Position numbers and translations under genes: made by a program. Below are positions 7,486-15,158 of a DNA stretch of 64,000 nucleotides, piece after piece. The notes under the pieces are model-generated. The model did not search any database, was not told the origin of the DNA, and worked only from the letters and a program-made list of their open reading frames with translations. Each line of letters starts with the position of its first letter. Position 1 is the stretch's first letter. The stretch is from Desulfobaculum sp044987625 (GTDB lineage Bacteria > Desulfobacterota > Desulfovibrionia > Desulfovibrionales > Desulfovibrionaceae): assembly GCF_044987625.1 (NCBI RefSeq), contig NZ_JBJDSB010000006.1, positions 124,001 through 188,000 of the forward strand. The letters run 5' to 3'.

Positions 7486-9534
7486 ATGAGCTCACCCATC
7501 GTACGACACCCCGCATCCGGGTGCATTGTCGAATTTATGCACGGCAACCGGCCCAATCTGGCCTGGGTTCTGGAAGACCAGTCCGGCCGCTACCGTGTGC
7601 TGACCATCACCAGCAGGGAAATGAAGCTCCCCGGCGCTCGCCTGTTGCCGTGGACCGGCCCCGCAGAAAACAGCGGGCTGAACCGCGAGGAAATCATGGA
7701 GCGCCTGCGCCACCACCAGGAGCGACGCGACGCCCTTGCCAAAGACATCGACCCCAAGGAAATCTGGGACCTGAGTCAGGGCGAGCTGGACCGCGCCACC
7801 ACGGAGTGGTTTGCCGGGCTTATCTGGGACGAGCCGGACATTGATCAGGTGGCCGCCATGGGCCACGTGCTGCTGGACTATAAGACCCACTTCAAGTTCA
7901 ATCCCCCGGACTTTGAAATCTACTCCGCCGAAACCGTGGAAAAGCGCCTTGTGGAGCAGGCGGCCAAGGAAGAACGCGAACGCGTTGTCGCCGCCGGCCA
8001 AAGCTTCTTCCATGCGCTGTGGAACGCACGCACCAAGGGCCAAGTGCCGCCCAAGAATCCGGACGAGGAAATGACGGCCAAGCTGCGCGATGTGCTCTAC
8101 GCCGCCATGGCCGACACCTCCGGCACCACGGAACTGACCATCTGGAACGCCGTGCGCAAGGGCCTGCCCGACGATCCGAACCTGCCCATGTATTTGGGCC
8201 AGACCTGGGGCATCATCCCCGAACATTTCAACGTGCAGCTCCTGCAGGAAGGCTACGACTGGGGCGATGAGTGGTCCCTTGAGCACTCCGCCGAGCTGCG
8301 CCTGCGCGAAAACCAGCTCCGCGAGATGGCGCGCGAGCCCGAAGAATCTCCCTTCGTCAGCATCGACTCCGCCACCACCCGCGACATTGACGACGCCTTC
8401 CATGTCCGCCGCCTTGAGGACGGCACCCTGCGCCTGCAGATTGCGCTGGCCTGCCCGTCGCTGACATGGGAGTTCGACTCCGAGCTTGACCGCGCCGTAC
8501 GCGATCGCGCCAGCAGCCTGTACCTGCCCGAGGGCACGTGTCACATGCTGCCGGAGTCCTATGGCCTTGGCCTGTACAGCCTGCAGGAGGGCGAAGCCCG
8601 TCCCGCGCTGGTGCTGGACTGCCTGCTCACGCCGCAGGCCGAACTGGTCCGCGCCACACCGCGCGTCACATGGGTGCGCCTTGCCGCCAACAGCACCTAC
8701 GAGGCCGTAGAGGCCGCCCTTGAGGACGGTTCCGCCGACGAGAACCTCACCATCGGTGCGGAACTTGGCCGCCTGCTGCGCGACAGGCGCATTGCCAACG
8801 GCGCGGTGATTGTGGACCGCCCGGACCCCAGCATCACGCTGGAGGGCGAAGGCAAGGACACCATCGTCCACATGACGCGCCGCGCCGATACGCCGCAGGC
8901 CCAGCTGATGGTCAGCGAATTTATGATTCTGGCCAACTCCACACTGGGCGGCTGGGCGCAGGAAAAAAACATTCCGCTGCTGTACCGCACGCAGGACATC
9001 ACCCTGCCCGGCGACGCCGCCGGCGTGTGGTCCACGCCCGAGGACTCCTACCGCGTGGTGCGCCTTATGGCCCCCACATGCCTGGAGATGTCCCCCAAGC
9101 GCCACGCCACGCTGGCGGTGACGGCCTACAGCCCCATCACCTCGCCCCTGCGCCGCTATCCGGACCTCCTCAACATGGCGCAAATCATCCACTACCTGCA
9201 AAACGGCGAGCCGCATCTGGACGCCGACCGCCTCGGCCGGATGATTCCGCTCATCAACGCCCGCAACGAGGCCGTGGGCCGCATCCAGCGCTACCGCCCT
9301 CGGTACTGGAAGCTGGTCTACTTTAGCCAGCACAAGCACGACTACTTCTCCGCCATAGCCGTGGACGACGGGCAGCTGGTCACCGTGGCCCTGCCGGAAG
9401 AACAGCTCTACCTGCGCGCGCCGCAGAAGCTGTTTGGCGACAAAATCTACCCCGGCCAGCGCTTTCAGGTGCGCCTGAACAAAATCAACCCGCGCCTGAA
9501 TGAAATCCGCATCGTTGAGGCGCTGGAAGAATAA
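7486..9534 (+). CDS. RNase II-family 3'-5' exoribonuclease
   Basis: Predicted to degrade RNA processively in the cytoplasm. The RNB catalytic centre is clear: SIDSATTRDIDDAF carries Asp294, Asp300, Asp302 and Asp303 with exactly the spacing of the four metal-binding aspartates of E. coli RNase II. The later SPITSPLRRYPDLLNMAQI block is also intact. The roughly 280 residues before it are long and helical with only a short beta-rich segment at the very start. They do not look like the two cold-shock domains of E. coli RNase R, and the C-terminal S1-like part is short. It is closer to the RNase II/VacB-like group of cyanobacteria and plastids than to classical Rnr. AAGGAC lies before the ATG. 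Confidence 0.85.
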   Translation: MSSPIVRHPASGCIVEFMHGNRPNLAWVLEDQSGRYRVLTITSREMKLPGARLLPWTGPAENSGLNREEIMERLRHHQERRDALAKDIDPKEIWDLSQGELDRATTEWFAGLIWDEPDIDQVAAMGHVLLDYKTHFKFNPPDFEIYSAETVEKRLVEQAAKEERERVVAAGQSFFHALWNARTKGQVPPKNPDEEMTAKLRDVLYAAMADTSGTTELTIWNAVRKGLPDDPNLPMYLGQTWGIIPEHFNVQLLQEGYDWGDEWSLEHSAELRLRENQLREMAREPEESPFVSIDSATTRDIDDAFHVRRLEDGTLRLQIALACPSLTWEFDSELDRAVRDRASSLYLPEGTCHMLPESYGLGLYSLQEGEARPALVLDCLLTPQAELVRATPRVTWVRLAANSTYEAVEAALEDGSADENLTIGAELGRLLRDRRIANGAVIVDRPDPSITLEGEGKDTIVHMTRRADTPQAQLMVSEFMILANSTLGGWAQEKNIPLLYRTQDITLPGDAAGVWSTPEDSYRVVRLMAPTCLEMSPKRHATLAVTAYSPITSPLRRYPDLLNMAQIIHYLQNGEPHLDADRLGRMIPLINARNEAVGRIQRYRPRYWKLVYFSQHKHDYFSAIAVDDGQLVTVALPEEQLYLRAPQKLFGDKIYPGQRFQVRLNKINPRLNEIRIVEALEE

Positions 9535-9560
9535 CCCGGCCCCTCCCCGCATCACAACCA

Positions 9561-9597
9561 AACGGCCCGCACCACCACTGGTGGCGCGGGCCGTTTT
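9561..9597 (+). terminator. Intrinsic terminator after the RNase gene
   Basis: A long hairpin, AACGGCCCGC...GCGGGCCGTT with an inner CCACCA/TGGTGG extension, ends in TTTTT on the plus strand. Its A-rich left side could also stop the converging 11-gene minus-strand operon. Confidence 0.85.
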
Positions 9598-9625
9598 TGG
9601 TCTGCGGGCGGTGAAAGACTGCGGG

Positions 9626-10921
9626 CTAGAAATACCACCCCACCCAAGCACTGACCCGGCGCGCGGGCTTCACGTCCACATCCATTCCCGGCGGCGTTCC
9701 CGGCAGGGGATAGCCACCGAACTCCGTCCCCGCATCCCCAAAGGGCAGGCTGGCGTGGACCGTCAGGTCCATATTGTCGGCAAGGTCGATGCTCACGCCC
9801 GGCAGCGCCGTGCCCGACCCGTCATCAAGGTTCACCATGCCCGTGGCAAACACATGCACAAGGGGATGCACCTCGCAGTCCACATGCGCTCCGGCGTAGG
9901 CCGTTCCAAGGGTGTACATCTCGCCACGGGCAATGCGCCGCGCCACGGCGGGGTCCGTATACTGGTCCGAAAAATCATTGCGGGACAGGCCGTTGGCGTG
10001 CAGTTCCACATAGCCGTACCAGTTCCTGCCCCCCGCCACCCACGAGCGGTCCACGTTGGCTGTCACAGACGCATAGCCGCTGCGCCCACGGCTGGCGGTG
10101 TGCAGGGCCGTCCATGTGCCGTCCACGCGCCACGCCGCGTCCCCGGCGTAGCCCACAAGGCCAAGGCCCGCCACGGTATCCCTGTAGTGCCGCGCGGCCA
10201 GAAGCTCCACCTCGGTGGAACCAAAGGCCAAGCCCACCTTGCCGCCGACCGACGCCTGCTCAAAATCCACATCCCGCGTGGCCGCATCCCGGCGCGGAAC
10301 GTACATCACCTGCACATCCGCCCGCCCCGCCGGAACCCGCACAAAAACCATATCCTCGCCGGTCTTGTAGTCGCGCTCGATATCCGTTGGCGCAAAGGGG
10401 CTAATGAGGTCCATGGGATTAAACAGAAAGCCATGCCCCCACGTCACGGCCTGCCGCCCCACGCGCACCTCGCCCCACGGGGGGGTATAGGCCGCATAGA
10501 GCCTGTCGATGCGGTGGGTCACCACGTCCCCATCGTCGTCGGTGGCAACGTGGGACAGGTCCAGAAAGGAAGTGGAATCGTCCACAGGCGGCGCGAGGGT
10601 GACGCCGGAGAGCATGGAATACCTGTCGGCAATGCGCTGGGCGTCGCGCCGGGACTCACTGTGCCCGGCGATGACCTCATAATGCATTTCCGTATGCACG
10701 CGGCTGCCGAGAAAGGCCCGGTGCTTCAGGCGCGCCTCCACGCTGGCGTCGGTGTTGGGGGACAGGCCAACGCTTTGGCTGAGGGTGTCGTCGCGGGGAA
10801 AGCTGGTGCCCACGCGGGCCTTGAGGTGCCCGCCAAGCTCCTGCTCCACCGCCGCCCCCCGCGCCCACGCAGGCGCGAGCAGCGCAAGGCAGACAAGCGC
10901 AGCACACAGCGCCCGGCGCAT
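9626..10921 (-). CDS. Outer-membrane beta-barrel protein, last gene of the TonB/ABC operon
   Basis: No exact family assigned. A signal peptide (MRRALCAALVCLALLAPAWARGA) is followed by alternating hydrophobic/polar strands, no cysteines outside the signal, and a C-terminal WVGWYF whose final Phe is the usual signal for barrel insertion. Length (431) fits a 16-20 strand porin-like barrel. It starts two bases after the stop of the ABC ATPase gene, so it is almost certainly co-translated with it. In the scheme suggested by its neighbours it would be the outer-membrane exit or entry port for whatever the two permeases and the LolA-like protein handle. That role is inference from position only. Confidence 0.75.
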   Translation of the reverse strand: MRRALCAALVCLALLAPAWARGAAVEQELGGHLKARVGTSFPRDDTLSQSVGLSPNTDASVEARLKHRAFLGSRVHTEMHYEVIAGHSESRRDAQRIADRYSMLSGVTLAPPVDDSTSFLDLSHVATDDDGDVVTHRIDRLYAAYTPPWGEVRVGRQAVTWGHGFLFNPMDLISPFAPTDIERDYKTGEDMVFVRVPAGRADVQVMYVPRRDAATRDVDFEQASVGGKVGLAFGSTEVELLAARHYRDTVAGLGLVGYAGDAAWRVDGTWTALHTASRGRSGYASVTANVDRSWVAGGRNWYGYVELHANGLSRNDFSDQYTDPAVARRIARGEMYTLGTAYAGAHVDCEVHPLVHVFATGMVNLDDGSGTALPGVSIDLADNMDLTVHASLPFGDAGTEFGGYPLPGTPPGMDVDVKPARRVSAWVGWYF

Positions 10922-10923
10922 AG

Positions 10924-11613
10924 CTACTTTCCCCCGCCCATCTCGCCGTCCACACGGCCATCCTTGATGCGGATAATCCGCTGGGCGTAGTCCATGACCA
11001 TCCTGTCATGGGTGGAAAAGATAAACGTCACCCCGCGCTGGCGGTTCATCTCGCACATCATTTCAAGCAGGCCGCGCCCGGTGTCGGAGTCGAGGTTGGC
11101 GGTGGGCTCGTCGGCAAGGACGATGGACGGACCGGATACCACAGCGCGCGCCACGGCTACCCGCTGCTGCTGTCCGCCGGACAGCTCCGCCGGGCGGCGT
11201 TCATACAGCCCGGCAAGGCCAACGTCATCAAGGATGGCGCGCGAGCGCTGGCGGCGCTCCTGCGCGCCTACGCCCTGCATCAGCATGACGTATTCCACAT
11301 TCTCCTGCGCGCTGAGGACGGGGATGAGATTATAGGCCTGAAAGATAAACCCGATGGTGTTCAGGCGAAGCTCCGCAAGGGCGGACTGGCTCATGTCCGA
11401 CAGCACGCGCCCGCCAACGGAGACCGTGCCGGAATCCGGCGCATCCAGCCCGCCGATAAGGTTCAGGAGCGTTGTTTTGCCCGACCCCGACGGCCCCGCA
11501 AGGGCCACAAAGCCCCCCCGGTCTATGGTGACGGAGACGCCCCGCAGGGCATGCACGGGCACACTGCCCTGCGTGTAGGTCTTGGTCACATCCTCGCACA
11601 CCACCATTGCCAT
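10924..11613 (-). CDS. ABC transporter ATPase, LolD/MacB type
   Basis: Cytoplasmic ATP-hydrolysing subunit (229 residues) for the two permeases encoded just upstream. All motifs are present: Walker A GPSGSGKTTLL, Q-loop IFQAYNLIPVL, signature LSGGQQQRVAVARA, Walker B SIVLADEPTANLDSD and H-loop STHD. The LIPVLSAQENVEYVMLMQG stretch and overall size are those of the LolD/MacB/FtsE group. That group usually works by mechanotransmission on periplasmic substrates rather than by carrying them across the inner membrane. An AAGGAGA site precedes the start. Confidence 0.95.
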   Translation of the reverse strand: MAMVVCEDVTKTYTQGSVPVHALRGVSVTIDRGGFVALAGPSGSGKTTLLNLIGGLDAPDSGTVSVGGRVLSDMSQSALAELRLNTIGFIFQAYNLIPVLSAQENVEYVMLMQGVGAQERRQRSRAILDDVGLAGLYERRPAELSGGQQQRVAVARAVVSGPSIVLADEPTANLDSDTGRGLLEMMCEMNRQRGVTFIFSTHDRMVMDYAQRIIRIKDGRVDGEMGGGK

Positions 11614-11644
11614 GCGGCTCTCCTTGTCCGTTCCGGGACCGGTC

Positions 11645-12865
11645 TCAGGTATGCGCCAGCGCTTCCACCGGAGTGATGCGCGCCGCGCGCTGGGCGGGGT
11701 AGAGGCTTACCACCAGCCCAAGGCCCAGCACCACGGCGTTGGCGATAACGATATCACGCACGGCCACCTGCGGATGCACAATGCGCGGCACGCCAAAGAA
11801 CTCCGCCCCATCGGCAAAAAAGGACAAATTCAGCCCGCTGTCCGGCACAAGGGCCAGACAGCCAAAGCCCAGCGCGTTGCCAAGGGCCATGCCCACGATG
11901 AGGAGCAAACTTGCCTCGGTGAGCACCCCGCGCAGTATCCACGCGGGCTTAAAGCCAAGGGACTTGAGCAGGCCAAACTCGCGGATGCGCTCCAGCACGG
12001 CCATAAGGATGGTATTCACAATGCCGAACCCCATGGCCGTAAACACCACCAGATACCACAGGTACAAAAACTGCTCGAAGATTTCGAGGTAGGCCCGCAG
12101 CATGGGTACCACGTCCTCCCACGTGAGCACCTGCGCCCCTTGCGGCAGGGCGCGGCGCACCGCTTCTGCGGCCTTTTGCGCCATAGCGCGCCGGGGCAGA
12201 ACAACGGATACACCCGTCACGGCCTCGCCAAGGTCCAGCATGGCCTGCGCCGCAGGCAGGGTGACAAAAACGTAGCGCTTTTCCGTGGCCTCCAGCTCCG
12301 CGCGGTACGTGCCCCGAATGCGAAACGCCCGCGAGGCAATGCGCCCCGACGCATCCCGCGCCATAAGGATGAGCTTGCGCCCCGGCCGCGTCTCGAACTG
12401 CTTGGCCAGCGCATGCCCAATGACAATGCCGCGCATATCCCCAGCGGCAAGGCCCTCGCCCGCCTGTATATGCGCGCCGTAAAAGCTCACGCGCGGTTCC
12501 GTTTCGGGGTCGATGCCCACAAAGGACACGCCAGTGGAATGGCGCGCGTTGGAGGCCACGGCGCTCACCCGCACGCGCGGGCTCATGGCCGCCGACGGCG
12601 CAAGCGCCGCGCGCAGCGTCTCCAGCAAGGCCGGGCCATCGGCAAGGCGATGGTCGAGAACCGGGTCCTCGTGGTAGCCAGTGGCGTGCACGCGCAGGTG
12701 CCCCACCAGCGTGCTGATGGCGTTGCCCAGCATGGCCTCGGCAAAGCCCCGCGACAGCGCGCCAAAAAAGATCATGGACCACACGCCAATGATGACGGCG
12801 GACAAAATAACCCACGTCCGCCGTGGATTGCGCCAGATATTGCGCCACGCCAAAAGCATATGCAT
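11645..12865 (-). CDS. FtsX/MacB-type ABC permease, second of a pair
   Basis: Inner-membrane subunit of 406 residues. It has one N-terminal membrane helix after LLAWRNIWRNPRRTW, a large periplasmic domain (about residues 45-270), and three C-terminal helices (about 285-400) containing the NTILMAVLERIREFGLLKSLG coupling segment typical of FtsX-family permeases. The start at 12865 (MHMLLAW) is chosen for its GGAGG eight bases upstream; the open frame continues further but without protein-like sequence. It is a paralogue of the gene before it (same WRNxWRNPRR entry and same four-helix plan), so the transporter is probably a heterodimer, as in LolC/LolE. Confidence 0.92.
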   Translation of the reverse strand: MHMLLAWRNIWRNPRRTWVILSAVIIGVWSMIFFGALSRGFAEAMLGNAISTLVGHLRVHATGYHEDPVLDHRLADGPALLETLRAALAPSAAMSPRVRVSAVASNARHSTGVSFVGIDPETEPRVSFYGAHIQAGEGLAAGDMRGIVIGHALAKQFETRPGRKLILMARDASGRIASRAFRIRGTYRAELEATEKRYVFVTLPAAQAMLDLGEAVTGVSVVLPRRAMAQKAAEAVRRALPQGAQVLTWEDVVPMLRAYLEIFEQFLYLWYLVVFTAMGFGIVNTILMAVLERIREFGLLKSLGFKPAWILRGVLTEASLLLIVGMALGNALGFGCLALVPDSGLNLSFFADGAEFFGVPRIVHPQVAVRDIVIANAVVLGLGLVVSLYPAQRAARITPVEALAHT

Positions 12866-12876
12866 TGCGCCGCCTC

Positions 12877-14112
12877 CTACCCGCCCTGCATGGCGTCCAC
12901 GGGCCGCAGCCGCCGCGCGCGAAGCGCCGGAAACAGCGCGGAGAGCATGGTGATGCCAAACACCATACTCGGCCCGATGATGACGGAAACCAGCGACAGC
13001 TGCGGATACATCCGCTCCGGAATGCCATACTGCCGCAGCATGGCCCCGGCCTCGCCAAGGGAGATGCCGTGGGTCTGAAAATACAGCGTCACCACACTGC
13101 CCCCGATGGCGCCAAGGATGATGCCCACCACACACAGCGCGGCGGACTCGTACAGCAACACCCGCACAATGCGCCACGGCGACGCGCCCACGGCCATCAG
13201 CACCCCAAACTCCCGCGTACGCTCAAACACAGCCATCACAAAAGTATTCAGGATGGAGAAGGCCACCACCACAATGAGAATAAGATAAAAAATGCTGGAG
13301 CTGGTCAGATCCATCTGGATGCTCTGCAGCAGGCCGGGCATGAGTTCGTCCCACGTCATCACGCTCAGGCCCGTTACCCCCTGCTCCTCAAGGTCCGCCG
13401 CAATGCGGGCGCGCAGGGGCGGAACCGCGGCTAAGGACTGCGCCCACAGCACCACCTCATGCACGGCCCCGCGCATGGCAAAAACCTCCTGAAAATCCGT
13501 AAGGCGCATGTGCACGGTGTTGCGGTCAAAGGCGTCCTGCCCGGTGCTGAACACGCCCTTCACCGTCAGCGCCGTGGCCGCAATGGAGCCGTCGCGCCCT
13601 TGCCCAAGCAGCACCAGTTCATCCCCCGGCCCAATGCCGAGATTTGTGGCCAAGATGCCGCCCACAAGGGCCATGTTGGCGTCGCCGGCTTCCAGATACG
13701 CGCCGCTGCGCACGGTTTGCGCCAGTGTGGAGATACGCGCCTCGGCCTCGGGCTGGATGCCCACAATCAGCGCGCCGGAGGTGCGCTCATCCGACGATAC
13801 AAGGGCGAACCCGTTGGCGCGCCGCGCCACGGCCTCAACGCCCGCCTCGCCCCGTACCACATCCGTCACGGCGGCAGGGTCCGCCACCACGGTACGGATA
13901 CGCCGCTCCTTGGCATAGCCCTCGCCCAATATCTGGATGTGCCCGGTGTGGATGTGCACGGCGGAGTCAATCATCGTCTCATAGGTGCCAAGCTGCCACG
14001 ACACGGAAAAGACCAAAAGCCCCGCCGCAAAGGCCACGGCCAAAATGGTCAGCGCGGAGCGGCGCGGATTGCGCCACACATTGCGCCACGCCATGGCGAC
14101 ATCCATGCTCAC
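12877..14112 (-). CDS. FtsX/MacB-type ABC permease, first of a pair
   Basis: 411-residue inner-membrane protein with the four-helix FtsX plan: helix 1 after AMAWRNVWRNPRRSA, a periplasmic domain of about 230 residues, then three helices around NTFVMAVFERTREFGVLMAVG and the end of the chain. Its first codons overlap the end of the LolA-like gene by four bases (ATGA), a translational coupling. The following permease starts 11 bases after its stop. Together with the ATPase and the LolA-like protein this resembles a Lol-type lipid or lipoprotein extraction unit, although no MacA-like adaptor is present. Confidence 0.92.
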   Translation of the reverse strand: MSMDVAMAWRNVWRNPRRSALTILAVAFAAGLLVFSVSWQLGTYETMIDSAVHIHTGHIQILGEGYAKERRIRTVVADPAAVTDVVRGEAGVEAVARRANGFALVSSDERTSGALIVGIQPEAEARISTLAQTVRSGAYLEAGDANMALVGGILATNLGIGPGDELVLLGQGRDGSIAATALTVKGVFSTGQDAFDRNTVHMRLTDFQEVFAMRGAVHEVVLWAQSLAAVPPLRARIAADLEEQGVTGLSVMTWDELMPGLLQSIQMDLTSSSIFYLILIVVVAFSILNTFVMAVFERTREFGVLMAVGASPWRIVRVLLYESAALCVVGIILGAIGGSVVTLYFQTHGISLGEAGAMLRQYGIPERMYPQLSLVSVIIGPSMVFGITMLSALFPALRARRLRPVDAMQGG

Positions 14113-14969
14113 CGCTCCCTCACGGGGGTGGAGAGCCAGCGGATGGTGAAATAGCGCTCCGGAATCTCCACGCCAAAGGCGAGGTCCGTGTACTCAAGGC
14201 GCGTCACGTGGCCCGGTTCCTCCACCTTTTCCATCACCCACAGCCGCGGAAACAGCCGCCCGCCCATCATGGCGATGTCCGACGCGGTCATGCGCTTCAC
14301 GGGGAGCATGTCCTCGTCGTAGAACACCTGCTCCAGCAGGATGTAGTCCTCGCGGATGCGCAGGGTCTGCTTACCCCAGACCACAGGCGCGGCGGGCTTT
14401 GGCAGGCACTGCACATGGTACACGGTCAGCCCCCCGTGCTGCGAAGTCCCTGTGCGGGTGTGCGTGTAGTCGGCCAGCAGGCTGTTGGCCTTGGCGAGGT
14501 CGTTGTTGGAGAAGTCGGACCCCATCCACGACTGCGCCATCATGGAAGGGGGAATTTTGATGGTGCGGTTGATTTTAGGGTTGTAGGTCCACATCTCCTG
14601 CTGTTTTTTCAAGGTGCCGTTGTTTCGGTCCTTGGCTGGGGCCAGCACCTTGAACACGCTGTCATCGCGCCCAAGGGTCCACGCGCGCAGAGTCATGCGG
14701 CGCTCCCAGTCCGGACGGCTGATGGTCATCTCCACCGTGGAGATGGACGACTCCCCGCGCCAATAGTCCATGGCGCCGGAGACCACCTCCTCGGCCGTTG
14801 GCCCGTCCTGCCCGCTCGCGCGGCCGGGAGCGAGACACAGCGCCGCCAACACCACCACGCAGGCAAGTAGCGCGCACCGCCAAAAGGCGCGGGACATGCG
14901 CCGGAGTTCGGCCCGGTCCCCTTCGTCCTCATCATTCAGACCACTTACAGAAAGAAGAGAGAATTTCAT
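14109..14969 (-). CDS. Exported LolA-like (outer-membrane lipoprotein-sorting) protein
   Basis: A hydrophobic signal segment (SRAFWRCALLACVVVLAALCLAP region) is followed by about 235 residues of the LolA-like fold seen in proteins labelled 'outer membrane lipoprotein-sorting protein'. ISTVEMTISRPDWERRMTLRAW, QQEMWTYNPKINRTIKI and SDFSNNDL are recognisable blocks. The family binds lipid or acyl chains in a half-barrel groove; the substrate here is unknown. Start choice is uncertain. ATG 14969 gives a long charged n-region and has a poor ribosome site. ATG 14897 gives a normal signal peptide but also no clear site. Its stop overlaps the first permease start. Confidence 0.85.
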   Translation of the reverse strand: MKFSLLSVSGLNDEDEGDRAELRRMSRAFWRCALLACVVVLAALCLAPGRASGQDGPTAEEVVSGAMDYWRGESSISTVEMTISRPDWERRMTLRAWTLGRDDSVFKVLAPAKDRNNGTLKKQQEMWTYNPKINRTIKIPPSMMAQSWMGSDFSNNDLAKANSLLADYTHTRTGTSQHGGLTVYHVQCLPKPAAPVVWGKQTLRIREDYILLEQVFYDEDMLPVKRMTASDIAMMGGRLFPRLWVMEKVEEPGHVTRLEYTDLAFGVEIPERYFTIRWLSTPVRER

Positions 14970-15077
14970 GATTCTTTAACGGTATGAAAGTGCGGGAGAA
15001 ATGTCCACAAGGGATGCGCCGCGCGAGCCGTGTCACACACAGCCCGCGCAGGGAAGTAGCGCGCCGCACCAACGCAC

Positions 15078-15119
15078 GTCGGCCCAGCCACGCTGCACAA
15101 GGCGCGAGGCTGGGCCGAC
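15078..15119. terminator. Hairpin between the TonB receptor and LolA-like genes
   Basis: Perfect 12-bp arms GTCGGCCCAGCC/GGCTGGGCCGAC are separated by 18 bases. On the minus strand no T tract follows, so this is more likely a partial attenuator or mRNA-end stabiliser between the upstream (TonB) and downstream (ABC) halves of the operon than a full stop. Confidence 0.45.
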
Positions 15120-15158
15120 GAATTCTTTTCATTTCTACGCCGCATACGGCGCACGGCG

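Noticed and set aside
7492..9651. 719-codon open frame opposite the RNase gene
   Set aside because: It is the mirror of a well-supported gene with all catalytic residues; low stop frequency on the antisense strand is expected at this GC content.
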